A stretch of DNA of 64,000 nt, from the NCBI RefSeq assembly GCF_000744825.1, contig NZ_JQMR01000001.1:2155501-2219500 (forward strand). The letters run 5' to 3'. Both the position numbers and the translations under genes were made by a program. Shown in pieces: positions 1-8,906 of the stretch. This stretch comes from Carnobacterium mobile DSM 4848. GTDB taxonomy: Bacteria > Bacillota > Bacilli > Lactobacillales > Carnobacteriaceae. The notes beneath the pieces are model-generated. The model was not told the origin of the DNA, searched no databases, and saw only the letters and a program-made list of their open reading frames with translations. Every line of letters starts with the position of its first letter. The first letter of the stretch is position 1.

Positions 1-1
1 C

Positions 2-934
2 AATAATGGCCGTGCTGAATTGAACAATTTTGGTGTATTGCTTTCTAATCCAAAAGTTTGGTATGAATTTACTCATGTACTATTTGGAGCAGTTCTTCTT
101 GGTGGATTTTTCGTTGCCGGTCTTGCAGCATTTAGATTGATTGCCAAAAAAGACATCGAATTCAATCGGAAATCGCTGAATTTAGGTTTAATAATTGGTT
201 TAGTCGGAACTGTTTTATCTATTGGAGCTGGAGATTTACAAACAAAAGCATTAGTAGCAGATCAACCGATGAAATTCGCTGCAACAGAAGGTCTCTATGA
301 AGATTCAGGCGATCCTGCTTCTTGGACGCTCATTGGATTACAAGATACGGATAAAAAAGAAACAACTTGGTCCCTTGAAATTCCTTATATGTTGAGTATC
401 TTGTCTTACAACAAACCCTCAGGCAGCATTAAAGGAATGAACACCATCAATAAAGAATTAACTGCAGAGCATGGGGATATGGATTATTACCCGCCTGTTA
501 AAACCCTGTTTTGGAGTTTTAGAGTCATGGTAGGAAGTGGTATGTTCTTAGCTTTAGTTGCTATTCTAGGTTTATGGTTCAGCTTACGCAAAAAAACATT
601 GATGAATATGAAATGGTTGCTATATGTCATTGGTTTCTCTTTGTTTCTTCCATTTCTTGCCAACACAACAGGTTGGTTGATCACTGAATTAGGACGTTAC
701 CCATGGACTGTCTATGGACTTTATACAATGGCAGATAGCGTTTCGCCAAATGTTTCTGTTGCTTCTTTAATGACGAGTAACATTGTTTACTTCTTGCTTT
801 TCTCTGGTCTTGGTGGAGTTATGGCTTACTTCGTGAAAAAGGAAATGAACCATGGTCCTTACCATATCCAAGAAAGTGAGAATGAAATCAATCGGAAAAG
901 CGATGATCCATTTGAAAAGGAGGCGTTTAAATAA
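2..934 (+). CDS. cydA: Cytochrome bd ubiquinol oxidase subunit I, C-terminal part (gene runs off the left edge)
   Basis: Subunit I of cytochrome bd oxidase, the membrane quinol:O2 oxidoreductase that carries the haems. The frame is open from the first base (NNGRAELNNFG before the first internal TTG), so the gene begins upstream and about 310 C-terminal residues are seen. Several hydrophobic helices follow. The near-invariant GRQPW motif appears as GRYPW in the stretch TELGRYPWTVYG, a variant I recall from other lactic acid bacteria. The short soluble loop fits the Firmicute-type Q-loop. The TAA stop overlaps the cydB start by one base (TAATG), so the two subunits are probably translationally coupled. 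The promoter lies outside the window. Identity is secure; the N-terminal haem ligands cannot be checked here. Confidence 0.96.
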   Translation, partial: NNGRAELNNFGVLLSNPKVWYEFTHVLFGAVLLGGFFVAGLAAFRLIAKKDIEFNRKSLNLGLIIGLVGTVLSIGAGDLQTKALVADQPMKFAATEGLYEDSGDPASWTLIGLQDTDKKETTWSLEIPYMLSILSYNKPSGSIKGMNTINKELTAEHGDMDYYPPVKTLFWSFRVMVGSGMFLALVAILGLWFSLRKKTLMNMKWLLYVIGFSLFLPFLANTTGWLITELGRYPWTVYGLYTMADSVSPNVSVASLMTSNIVYFLLFSGLGGVMAYFVKKEMNHGPYHIQESENEINRKSDDPFEKEAFK

Positions 935-1959
935 TGGCTGATATGAGTACATTACAACTTTTTTGGTTTATCTTGATTGGTGTGTTATTTGCTGGTTTCT
1001 TTTTCTTAGAAGGATTTGACTTTGGAGTCGGAATGTCAACACGCTTTTTAGCAAAAGACCAAGCAGAACGCGAACAATTAGTTGGAACGATCGGACCGGT
1101 CTGGGATGCCAATGAAGTATGGCTGATCACTGCCGGGGGAGCAATGTTTGCTTCTTTTCCACACTGGTATGCTTCTTTATTCAGCGGCTACTACTTGATT
1201 TTATTAGCCGTTCTGTTCGGCTTGATCATCCGTGGAGTATCATTTGAATTCCGTAGTAAGATGGAAGGACAAAAAGGCCGCGAATTATGGGATTGGACCT
1301 TGTTCTTTGGTAGTTTGATTCCACCATTTTTCTTTGGTTTAATGTTTACGAGTATGGCAGAAGGCATGCCATTGGATCAAGCTGGCAATATGAACGCTAC
1401 CTTTACCGACTACTTTACGCCGTTTTCTATTTTGGGAGGCGTTGTATTAACTTTGCTGTGTTTCTTGCATGGATTAAACTATATTGGCTTAAAAACTTTG
1501 GGAGATGTACACGCACGTGCCATCAACTATGCTAAAAAATTATACTATGTTTTATTTGCCGGTTTAGTTCTCTTCGTCATCATGCTTTACACAGTTACTG
1601 ATTTCTTCCAATTGCATTTAACAGCTACACTGATTCTTTTAGGAATAATGGTTGTGTTGAGTCTATTAGCAACTTATGGAGTTCATAAAGATAAAGAACT
1701 CTTAGCGTTTATTACTAGTGGATTGACTTTGATCAGTTTAGTTGCGTTGTTATTTGTTGGATTGTTCCCACGTGTCATGGTTAGTTCGATTTCATCAGCA
1801 AATGATATTTTGATCGTTAATGCTTCAAGTACACCGTATACGTTGAAAGTGATGACATGGTTGTCCTTAATGGTCTTGCCGTTTGTTTTAGCGTATCAAG
1901 GATGGACTTATCATGTATTCAGACAAAGAATTAAGAAAGATGATGTGGTGAAATATTAA
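934..1959 (+). CDS. cydB: Cytochrome bd ubiquinol oxidase subunit II
   Basis: Partner subunit of CydA in the bd-type terminal oxidase, 341 residues, the usual length. The N-terminus has the family signature EGFDFGVGM near residues 26-34, followed by the conserved GPVWDANEVWLI block around 53-64. The rest consists of hydrophobic helices consistent with eight to nine membrane spans. An RBS (AAAGGAGG) lies in the end of cydA and the ATG overlaps the cydA stop. cydC starts 2 bp after the stop, so cydABCD reads as one operon. The oxidase needs haem; no haem biosynthesis genes are visible, so use of exogenous haem, as in other lactic acid bacteria, is inferred. Confidence 0.97.
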   Translation: MADMSTLQLFWFILIGVLFAGFFFLEGFDFGVGMSTRFLAKDQAEREQLVGTIGPVWDANEVWLITAGGAMFASFPHWYASLFSGYYLILLAVLFGLIIRGVSFEFRSKMEGQKGRELWDWTLFFGSLIPPFFFGLMFTSMAEGMPLDQAGNMNATFTDYFTPFSILGGVVLTLLCFLHGLNYIGLKTLGDVHARAINYAKKLYYVLFAGLVLFVIMLYTVTDFFQLHLTATLILLGIMVVLSLLATYGVHKDKELLAFITSGLTLISLVALLFVGLFPRVMVSSISSANDILIVNASSTPYTLKVMTWLSLMVLPFVLAYQGWTYHVFRQRIKKDDVVKY

Positions 1960-1961
1960 TT

Positions 1962-3704
1962 ATGATGGATAAACGTTTATTGGGTTTATCTGGCATGAAA
2001 AAAATAATGATCTTGCTTGCAGGGGTTTCTTTCCTGCAAGCTTTTATGATTATTTTTCAGGCTCGATTTTTAGCCCTTTCAATTACCGGTTTATGGAATG
2101 GAGAAGGACTGGCAGCTCAAACAAAAGTGATTCTTTTATTTTTCTTGTCTTTTGCAGGCCGCCATTTTTTAACGTTGGTTCGAGAAAATATCTTAGATAA
2201 ATTTGCTTATCAAAAAGGAAAAGAATTAAGAAAAGAATTATTAAATCAGGTCTTTTCATTAGGGCCGAAAGTCGTGCAAAAAGCTGGAACAGGCAGTGTG
2301 GTAACTCTGGCGTTAGAAGGTATTCGCCAAGTAGAAAATTACATTACGTTGTTTCTTTCCAAAATGATGAATATGATGATTATTCCATGGATCGTTTTAG
2401 TATATGTTTTTACATTAGATAAAGACTCAGGAGTTACAATGATCGTCGTTTTCCCGATCATTATTTTATTTATGGTGATTTTAGGTTATGCCGCTCAAAG
2501 TAAAGCGGACCGGCAGTATGCTACCTACAAAGTATTATCCAATCATTTTGTTGATGCATTGCAAGGCTTGGAAACTTTAAAATTATTAGGGCTAAGTAAA
2601 AAATACAGTCGAAATGTTCATAGCGTTAGTGAAAATTATCGCAAAGCTACCATGAGCACTTTAAAAGTTGCGATAATGTCTACCTTTGCTTTAGATTTCT
2701 TTACAACATTATCCATCGCCTTGATTGCCTTAGTTTTGGGCTTGCGTTTATTAGAAGGAATTATGTTATTGCTTCCAGCTTTAACCGTTCTTATTTTATC
2801 GCCTGAGTTTTTCTTGCCGGTTAGAGAATTTTCCAGTGATTACCATGCAACATTGGACGGTAAGAATGCAATGGCAGCTATACTTGATATTTTAGAAATT
2901 GAAGTTCCAACAGAAACGACGGTTTTGCCTGCTGAGAAAGCAAAGTGGGATGAAACAAGTGAAATAACAATTAAAGGTATGAGCGTCAGTCATGATAAAG
3001 AAAGCCAACCGGCATTAACAGAAATTGATTTTAGCTGGAAAGGTTATGGAAAAATCGGTTTAATTGGTGCCAGCGGTTCAGGAAAGTCTACTTTTATTGA
3101 TACCATTGGCGGATTTCTGCAACCGAGTGAAGGAGTGTCTATTGAGTTGAACGGGGTAGAAATCCCTCATTTTGCTCAACGGAATTGGCAGAAAGAGATT
3201 ATTTATATTCCGCAAAATCCTTACCTTTTCCACGATACATTAGCTAATAATATTCGATTTTATATGCCTCAAGCTTCTGATGAAGCAGTAGTAGAAGCTG
3301 CAAAAAAAGCTGGGCTGGCTGAATTTATTAAAGAACTGCCGAATGGTATTCATACGTTGATTGGGGAAAGCGGCAGAGCATTGAGCGGTGGACAAGCTCA
3401 GCGTGTTTCGATTGCCCGGGCTTTTCTAGATCCAGAACGAAAAATTTTATTATTTGATGAGCCAACAGCACACTTAGATATTGAAACGGAAGTGGCTTTG
3501 AAAGAAAGTATTTTACCGTTAATGGAGCAGCATTTTGTCTTATTCTCTACTCACCGATTGCATTGGACCAATGAAATGGACTATGTCCTGGTGCTGGATC
3601 ATGGGCGGATAGTAGATGCCGGGACTCATGAAGAATTATTAGCAGAAAATGGCCCTTATGTCGATTTAATGAATCAAATGAGAGGAGAAAAGCCGCATGT
3701 ATAA
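1962..3704 (+). CDS. cydC: CydDC-type ABC exporter, first subunit (cytochrome bd assembly)
   Basis: Half-transporter of 580 residues: an N-terminal six-helix membrane domain (about 1-310) and a C-terminal nucleotide-binding domain. Walker A is GASGSGKST near 369, the signature is LSGGQAQR near 474, Walker B is LLFDEPT near 496, and the H-loop is STHR near 529, so its ATP site looks complete. In E. coli the CydDC heterodimer exports thiols (cysteine, glutathione) and is required for assembly of cytochrome bd; the role here is inferred from family and position directly after cydAB. Two adjacent ATG codons (1962, 1965) are possible starts. The end overlaps the next gene by 8 bp. The C/D naming follows gene order in Bacillus. 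Confidence 0.93.
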   Translation: MMDKRLLGLSGMKKIMILLAGVSFLQAFMIIFQARFLALSITGLWNGEGLAAQTKVILLFFLSFAGRHFLTLVRENILDKFAYQKGKELRKELLNQVFSLGPKVVQKAGTGSVVTLALEGIRQVENYITLFLSKMMNMMIIPWIVLVYVFTLDKDSGVTMIVVFPIIILFMVILGYAAQSKADRQYATYKVLSNHFVDALQGLETLKLLGLSKKYSRNVHSVSENYRKATMSTLKVAIMSTFALDFFTTLSIALIALVLGLRLLEGIMLLLPALTVLILSPEFFLPVREFSSDYHATLDGKNAMAAILDILEIEVPTETTVLPAEKAKWDETSEITIKGMSVSHDKESQPALTEIDFSWKGYGKIGLIGASGSGKSTFIDTIGGFLQPSEGVSIELNGVEIPHFAQRNWQKEIIYIPQNPYLFHDTLANNIRFYMPQASDEAVVEAAKKAGLAEFIKELPNGIHTLIGESGRALSGGQAQRVSIARAFLDPERKILLFDEPTAHLDIETEVALKESILPLMEQHFVLFSTHRLHWTNEMDYVLVLDHGRIVDAGTHEELLAENGPYVDLMNQMRGEKPHV

Positions 3705-5472
3705 AAAAAGAATCGCTGAAATGCGCGCCACTTTTATTGAAGATTCTTGGGTAAAACCTTTTATGGCAAAGTACCGTAAATTATTATATTTAGTGTTGTT
3801 TTTAGGTTTTATGACACTTTTTAGTGGAAGTGCCTTAATGTTTATTTCTGGTTTCTTAATCAGCAAGTCAGCTAGTATTCCTGAGAATATTATGCTGGTG
3901 TATGTTCCAATCGTTTTAACTCGTGCTTTTGGAATCAGCCGGCCGGTTTTTCGGTATATTGAGCGGTTGACCAGTCATAACTGGGTTTTAAAAATGACCT
4001 CTGATTTGCGTGTCAAGTTGTATAATACACTGGAAAAAGATGCGATTTTTATTAAAAGCAAATATAAAACTGGAGATATTTTAGCCGTTTTAGCTGAAGA
4101 TATCGACCATATCCAGAACCTTTATTTAAGAACCATTTTTCCAACGTTGATTTCTTGGGGAATCTATATTGCGGTCATCATCGGGTTAGGCTGGTTTTCA
4201 ATCCCTTTTGCTTTATTGATGTTGTTGATGTTAGGTGTTGTCGTTATTTTGCTGCCGTTAGTTTCTTTATTAGTTAATGGTGCGAAAATGGCTGCACAAA
4301 AAACAGCCCGAAATGGATTATATGATCAATTGACAGATGCCGTTTTAGGTGTTGGGGACTGGTTATTCAGTGGTCGAAAAAATGATTTTCTAAATAGTTA
4401 TGAAGACAATGAACAACTGAATCGTAAGAACGATTACCTGATTAAACGGTTTGACCGGACTCGTGATTTTATTTTGCAAATTACTTTTAGTATAATTGCT
4501 GTCGCTATCTTAATTTGGACAAGTTATGTTTTTCAAGGCAATCATGGCGGAGCAGCCAATTGGATAGCAGCATTTGTTTTAGCTGTATTCCCTTTGGTCG
4601 ATGCATTTTTACCTATTCCTGATGCTGTTTCAGAATTAACGATTTATGAAGATTCGATCAAACGGATGAATGCATTACCAGCCGCACCTGATTCTGCTGG
4701 TATTGAGCCATCCTCAGAAGCAGCGTCTTTGAAAGAAGAAGCTTTTCAAAGTTTGGCATTTAAGCAAGCTACTTTTTCTTATGAGACTCAGTCGAAAAAA
4801 ATAATAGATGATGTCACAATCGAAATTCCTAAAGGCAAAAAACTAGCTGTTTTAGGCAAAAGCGGGGCTGGTAAAAGTACGATGGGGAAATTGCTCCGTG
4901 GTGATTTGATTCCGCAAAAAGGAACGGTTACATTGAATGGAGTACCTGTTTACAAGTTAGGCGATGAGATTGCTCAGTGGGTCGGAGTAATCAATCAAAA
5001 TCCTCATTTGTTTCATACTTCTGTTTTAAATAATGTTCGTCTCGGAAATGTAGAAGCCAGTGATGAAGAAGTTATTCAAGCCCTGTATCAAGTAGGGCTG
5101 GGAGAAATGCTGGCAGATTTACCGGCAGGATTTAACACTTCCGTCGAAGAAGCAGGCGGCCGTTTTTCTGGCGGAGAACGACAACGGTTAGCTTTAGCAC
5201 GTATTTTACTGCAAGATACGCCTGTTGTGTTATTAGATGAACCGACAGTAGGATTGGATCCTATTACAGAACAAATTTTACTCGATACGTTATTTACTGT
5301 TTTAAAAGATAAAACCATTATTTGGATAACACACCATCTACAGGGCGTCGATCAAATGGATGAAGTGATTTTTATTGAAAATGGAAAGATTGAAATTCAA
5401 GGAACGCCACAAGGGCTCTTAGCTGATAATACGCGTTATCAACGCTTATATCACTTAGACCGTGGTGAATAA
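3697..5472 (+). CDS. cydD: CydDC-type ABC exporter, second subunit (cytochrome bd assembly)
   Basis: Second half-transporter of the pair, 591 residues with a membrane domain (about 25-320) and an ATPase domain. Walker A is GKSGAGKST near 387, the signature is FSGGERQRLA near 490, Walker B is VVLLDEPT near 510, and the H-loop is ITHH near 544. The RBS GAGGAGAAA lies in the end of cydC and the reading frames overlap by 8 bp, so coupled translation is likely. It is the last gene of the cyd operon: a strong terminator starts directly after the TAA. As with its partner, the substrate cannot be read from the sequence; thiol export is family knowledge. Confidence 0.93.
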   Translation: MYKKRIAEMRATFIEDSWVKPFMAKYRKLLYLVLFLGFMTLFSGSALMFISGFLISKSASIPENIMLVYVPIVLTRAFGISRPVFRYIERLTSHNWVLKMTSDLRVKLYNTLEKDAIFIKSKYKTGDILAVLAEDIDHIQNLYLRTIFPTLISWGIYIAVIIGLGWFSIPFALLMLLMLGVVVILLPLVSLLVNGAKMAAQKTARNGLYDQLTDAVLGVGDWLFSGRKNDFLNSYEDNEQLNRKNDYLIKRFDRTRDFILQITFSIIAVAILIWTSYVFQGNHGGAANWIAAFVLAVFPLVDAFLPIPDAVSELTIYEDSIKRMNALPAAPDSAGIEPSSEAASLKEEAFQSLAFKQATFSYETQSKKIIDDVTIEIPKGKKLAVLGKSGAGKSTMGKLLRGDLIPQKGTVTLNGVPVYKLGDEIAQWVGVINQNPHLFHTSVLNNVRLGNVEASDEEVIQALYQVGLGEMLADLPAGFNTSVEEAGGRFSGGERQRLALARILLQDTPVVLLDEPTVGLDPITEQILLDTLFTVLKDKTIIWITHHLQGVDQMDEVIFIENGKIEIQGTPQGLLADNTRYQRLYHLDRGE

Positions 5473-5565
5473 AAAGAAGCTGGAGTGAAAAGTGAGCTGA
5501 ATCTCAAGATAGACCAAAAATCTATTTTTCGAGATTCAGCACACCATCTCCAGCTTCTTTTTTTT
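5473..5565. terminator. Nested bidirectional terminator after cydD
   Basis: The outer stem AAAGAAGCTGGAG (5473-5485) pairs with CTCCAGCTTCTTT (5548-5560). Inside it GCTGAATCTC (5496-5505) pairs with GAGATTCAGC (5531-5540), then ATAGA with TCTAT. A T-run follows on the plus strand and five T's on the minus strand. It can serve both cydD and the convergent polyprenyl synthase gene. Confidence 0.92.
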
Positions 5566-5613
5566 GTGTTTTATTAAGAGAGCAGAAAAAGAATAAATAA
5601 GAATGCTCTGTTC

Positions 5614-6600
5614 TCAATAGTTGCGGTGAAGCAGTTGTTCAGTTAAATGATAAAGAACTGCTTTTTCAGGTCGTTCAGGTAACCGATTGATAGCAGATAA
5701 AGCTTTGTTGGTATAACGTTCAGCTAGTTTTTGAGCTTCTTCGATTCCTTGGTATGTTTCAACAAGATCAACTACTGCTTGAATGTCTTCTGCAGACATA
5801 TCGAGTCCTTTTGATAAATAAGGCTCAAAGTCTTTTTTATGCTTTCTTAAGGCTAAAATAAGTGGCAATGAGTAAACACCTTGACGCATATCTTCTAGTA
5901 CAGGTTTTTTTAACGTTTTGCTGTTTTGGGTGTAGTCTAAGATGTCGTCTAACATTTGAAAAGCAATCCCAATATTGTGACCAATATGCTGACTGCTCCT
6001 AATAACAGCTAAATCAGCTTTGCCGGTTTTGGCTCCCTGTAAACAGCTTAAAGAAAAAAGCTGAGCTGTTTTTCCTGTTATGTTCCTAAGGTATTGGCGC
6101 AAAGTGATTTCAGTATTGTAACGCAAGTGCATTTGATCTAACTCGCCTAGTAAAATCCGACGCATAACGAAAGCATTTAGTTTAATCGCAGCAACAGATT
6201 CGGTGGTCTCTGCTAGTAAACCAAAATAAACGGCAAATAAGAAATCACCCGTATAAACCGCAATATCTTTACCGTATTTAGATTGAACTGTTTGCGTACC
6301 GCGTCTCGTAGGAGAGTCATCAATGATATCGTCATGTACTAGCGTAGCCATATGCAAAACTTCTAAAGAGGCAGCGATATGGGTAGTTTTCTTATCATTT
6401 AATGTTTCGGTATCGCCAAAACGGGAGAATAAGATGAAGTAAGCAGGTCGTAAAAGTTTTCCGCCCGAATGCAATAAGTCAAAAATAACTTGTTCAACTT
6501 CTTTATTTCGAATACGAACCTTCTTTTCTATCACTGCATAGCTTTCAGCTAATTCGTCTTTAATTTCTGGGTAATTATCCCACATAGAATGAATCGGCAT
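5614..6600 (-). CDS. hepT: Trans-polyprenyl diphosphate synthase (heptaprenyl diphosphate synthase component II-like)
   Basis: All-trans polyprenyl diphosphate synthase of 328 residues. It condenses isopentenyl diphosphate onto allylic diphosphates to build the isoprenoid tail of menaquinone-type quinones. Seen: the GGKLLRP motif (46-52), the first Asp-rich motif DDIIDD (90-95) followed by SPTRRG, and the second Asp-rich motif DDILDY near 217-222. These Mg2+/substrate motifs are intact. RBS GAAAGGGA precedes the ATG; a second in-frame ATG at residue 6 is a less likely start. It lies convergent to cydABCD and upstream of the divergent ndh, which fits supply of the quinone used by both enzymes. 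Chain length cannot be read from sequence, and the symbol is by analogy. No component I (HepS) gene is visible. Confidence 0.88.
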   Translation of the reverse strand: MPIHSMWDNYPEIKDELAESYAVIEKKVRIRNKEVEQVIFDLLHSGGKLLRPAYFILFSRFGDTETLNDKKTTHIAASLEVLHMATLVHDDIIDDSPTRRGTQTVQSKYGKDIAVYTGDFLFAVYFGLLAETTESVAAIKLNAFVMRRILLGELDQMHLRYNTEITLRQYLRNITGKTAQLFSLSCLQGAKTGKADLAVIRSSQHIGHNIGIAFQMLDDILDYTQNSKTLKKPVLEDMRQGVYSLPLILALRKHKKDFEPYLSKGLDMSAEDIQAVVDLVETYQGIEEAQKLAERYTNKALSAINRLPERPEKAVLYHLTEQLLHRNY

Positions 6601-6676
6601 AGCTGTATCCCTTTCAAGTAGAATCCATGATTCTATTTTTAATATTACTTATAATACTGATTATATCACAGACTTT

Positions 6677-6705
6677 AATTTATCGTATGGATACGTTTGT
6701 GTCAA
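6677..6705 (-). promoter_or_regulatory. Probable promoter of the polyprenyl synthase gene
   Basis: On the minus strand TTGACA (6700-6705) and TAAATT (6677-6682) are separated by 17 bp, about 80 bp upstream of the start codon. An alternative -10, TATAAT (6660-6665), lacks a good -35. Confidence 0.55.
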
Positions 6706-6808
6706 TGTAGTTGAATCAACGATAGAGAAAAAGAAAAAAGGAGAAATATAGAAATAAGAATAAAATAGCATTTTTTTTGTTAAAAGTCAAAAAAAAAGCG
6801 GGTCTTCA

Positions 6809-6837
6809 TTGACAATTTAAGTAATTAGGTGCATAAT
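6809..6837 (+). promoter_or_regulatory. Strong sigma-A-type promoter in the hepT-ndh gap
   Basis: TTGACA (6809-6814) and CATAAT (6832-6837) with a 17-bp spacer. It lies 610 bp upstream of ndh and is followed by a terminator-like hairpin at 7039-7064, so the transcript may end before ndh. Confidence 0.6.
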
Positions 6838-6843
6838 GTTAAG

Positions 6844-7064
6844 GTTGTAAATTGTTTAGAGAGCACTCATTTTATTTTATTTTTGGTCTATAAAAATCAG
6901 GGTAAGAATGTTTTTTATAGGAAAGATACTGTTTTTTAGAAGTTTGCTGAAGTTGCTAAAGCTGAAAACACTTTATATCATAAAGTAAGTTCTATTGATT
7001 GAAATTAGCGGCGATATGCAGTAAAGTATGCAATGCATAGGCATCTTCTGAAGGGCCTTTTTTT
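6844..7064 (+). ncRNA. Candidate small RNA of about 220 nt, or an attenuated ndh leader
   Basis: The interval between the promoter at 6809-6837 and an intrinsic terminator has no credible reading frame. It contains a 7-bp hairpin (ACTTTAT/ATAAAGT, 6970-6986). It ends with a GC-richer stem in which AGGC-T-CTT (7039-7047) pairs with AAG-G-GCCT (7051-7058) around one bulge, followed by seven T's (7058-7064). I do not recognise a known RNA family. It could be a free-standing small RNA or a conditional leader for ndh. Confidence 0.35.
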
Positions 7065-7449
7065 GTGTTAAAGCTAACTTAGGCGTTCATTAATCCTGTT
7101 AAATCAGAACAGGTAATAAAAGCTGACGAAAAATAATAGCAATTAAGGAGATGAATGATTGGGAAAAAGGTAAAGTATCTTACAAAAACCAACTTTTATT
7201 GATGCAGTTGGGGCAGTAAGGGTGTGTCTCAAAATTGGAGGATACAGTTGAAGCTTTCTTAGCTTCCCAAGCGATAGTTGTATTTTTTATACTACTTAGT
7301 GAAAAAAATACAAACTCGTTAAATAATTTTTAATTGATAGCATAAAAATAATTTTTATTAAATAGTGAACAGTCTTATACTGGACGTTTAAGCTACAGTT
7401 GAATAAACGGAGAGATAAAGAGTGTTAATATAGAAAGCGAGAGAAAAAA
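7065..7449 (+). other. Gap upstream of ndh: weak promoter signal only
   Basis: No gene is supported here. AAGGAG at 7145 is followed by ATG codons opening frames of only 15-22 codons. A -10-like TATACT at 7376-7381 has only an AT-rich, poor -35 about 17 bp upstream, and is the best local promoter candidate for ndh. No Rex- or CcpA-type palindrome of good quality was seen. Confidence 0.4.
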
Positions 7450-8655
7450 ATGAGTAAAGCAAAAGTGGTTATTTTAGGCGCAGGGTATGCAGGCCTTAGA
7501 GCATTAAAAAGTCTTCAAAACAAACGATTGGATGTAGAGATTACATTAGTTAATAAAAATGATTACCATTATGAATCTACTTACCTACATGAAGTGGCTA
7601 GTGGAGTACATGAACCTGAAAGAATCAGCTACAAAATCATGGATGTTGTAGATACAAAACAAACAACTTTTATTCAAGATACAGTTGTAGTAGTAAATAA
7701 AGACGAAAAAACTGTTCAACTAGAAAAAAATGGTGCTATTCCTTTTGACTACTTGATTTTTGCATTAGGTTTTGAGTCAGAATCATTTGGAATCAAAGGT
7801 GTAGACGAATTTGGTCTGCCAATGGTAGATATCCCTACATCTGTAGCGGTTGATAAACATTTGCGCGAACAATTCGCTAAATACAATGAAACAAAAGACG
7901 AAAGCTATTTGAGTGTTGTAGTTTGCGGTGCCGGATTTACAAGTATTGAATATTTAGGAGAGTTGACTCTTCAAATGCCAAAACTTGTGAAACAATACAA
8001 TGTTCCTGCTGATAAGATTCAACTTATCTGTATTGAAGCCATGCCTACATTATTGCCAATGTTTGATGCAAAATTATCAGAATATGGAATCAATAAATTA
8101 AAAGAACGCGGAGTTAAATTCCTAATAGGTACACCAATCAAAGAGCTGAAAGCAGATTCTGTTATTTATGAAGAAGCAGGAGAATTGAAGTCAGTTAAAG
8201 CAAAAACAATTGTTTGGACAACAGGCGTACGCGGCAGCAGTATCGTTGCAGCTTCAGGTTTTGAACAAAGACGTAACCGTGTAATGGTAGAAAATGATTT
8301 AACAGCTCCTGGTTACCCAGATATCTTTATCATTGGAGACTGTTCAGCAGTAATGGACAATGCAACAAATCGTCCATATCCGCCAACAGCTCAAATTGCG
8401 TTAAAACAAGGGATTGCCGCTGCTGATAATTTAGAATCAAAATTAAAAGGAACAGCAATCAAACCGTTCACTTTCTCTGCTTTAGGTACTGTATGTTCAA
8501 TCGGAAATACGGAAGCAATCGGAGAAGTGATGGGGCATAACTTAAAAGGTTATCCAGCTTCTGTAATGAAAAAAGTAATCGGAGACCGTTCGTTAATGCA
8601 AACAGGCGGTATGAAGATAGTTGCTAAAAAAGGACGCTTTGACTTTTACCGTTAA
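7450..8655 (+). CDS. ndh: Type II NADH dehydrogenase (NADH:quinone oxidoreductase)
   Basis: Membrane-associated, non-proton-pumping NADH dehydrogenase of 401 residues. Seen: the FAD-binding GAGYAGLR (10-17), the second Rossmann motif GAGFTSIE near 160 for NADH, the TTGVRG block near 257, and the FAD-binding IIGDCSA near 297-303. It would pass electrons from NADH to menaquinone, which cytochrome bd then oxidises. Its neighbours (cydABCD and a polyprenyl synthase) support that role over a generic FAD oxidoreductase. The start ATG has a weak purine-rich RBS (AGCGAGAG). It is monocistronic, with a strong terminator just downstream. Confidence 0.93.
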   Translation: MSKAKVVILGAGYAGLRALKSLQNKRLDVEITLVNKNDYHYESTYLHEVASGVHEPERISYKIMDVVDTKQTTFIQDTVVVVNKDEKTVQLEKNGAIPFDYLIFALGFESESFGIKGVDEFGLPMVDIPTSVAVDKHLREQFAKYNETKDESYLSVVVCGAGFTSIEYLGELTLQMPKLVKQYNVPADKIQLICIEAMPTLLPMFDAKLSEYGINKLKERGVKFLIGTPIKELKADSVIYEEAGELKSVKAKTIVWTTGVRGSSIVAASGFEQRRNRVMVENDLTAPGYPDIFIIGDCSAVMDNATNRPYPPTAQIALKQGIAAADNLESKLKGTAIKPFTFSALGTVCSIGNTEAIGEVMGHNLKGYPASVMKKVIGDRSLMQTGGMKIVAKKGRFDFYR

Positions 8656-8717
8656 GCCGTTTAATGATAAATTTAAAAAAAATAAAGGGACTTCTTAAAA
8701 GGAGCCAGTTAGAATCG

Positions 8718-8770
8718 AAAAAACGTAGAAAGTACCAAAAAAATTATTTTGGTAGCTTTCTACGTTTTTT
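8718..8770 (+). terminator. Strong terminator after ndh
   Basis: AAACGTAGAAAG (8721-8732) pairs with CTTTCTACGTTT (8756-8767) and TACCAAAA (8733-8740) with TTTTGGTA (8747-8754): a 20-bp stem with one bulged G, then a T-run. Confidence 0.95.
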
Positions 8771-8857
8771 TATTAGACTTAATTTTTGGGACAGTTTTAT
8801 TCTGCTTGTGGACGAACTATCGCTAAAAAGCAGCATGATTGATCAAAAAGCGTGTTG

Positions 8858-8896
8858 AAAATCTGTTTGATCCGGTTTACCAAAACAGATTTTTTC
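8858..8896. terminator. Terminator for the minus-strand thioesterase gene, possibly bidirectional
   Basis: AAATCTGTTT (8859-8868) pairs with AAACAGATTT (8883-8892). It has T's on both strands and lies 11 bp from the thioesterase stop. Confidence 0.75.
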
Positions 8897-8906
8897 GTTT
8901 CCAGCA

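Noticed and set aside
7145-7219. RBS-like AAGGAG followed by short frames of 15-22 codons upstream of ndh
   Set aside because: Start spacing is poor and the frames are too short and unremarkable to call genes.
8664-8858. 64-codon frame after ndh
   Set aside because: It runs straight through the 20-bp ndh terminator hairpin and has Lys-rich, non-protein-like composition.
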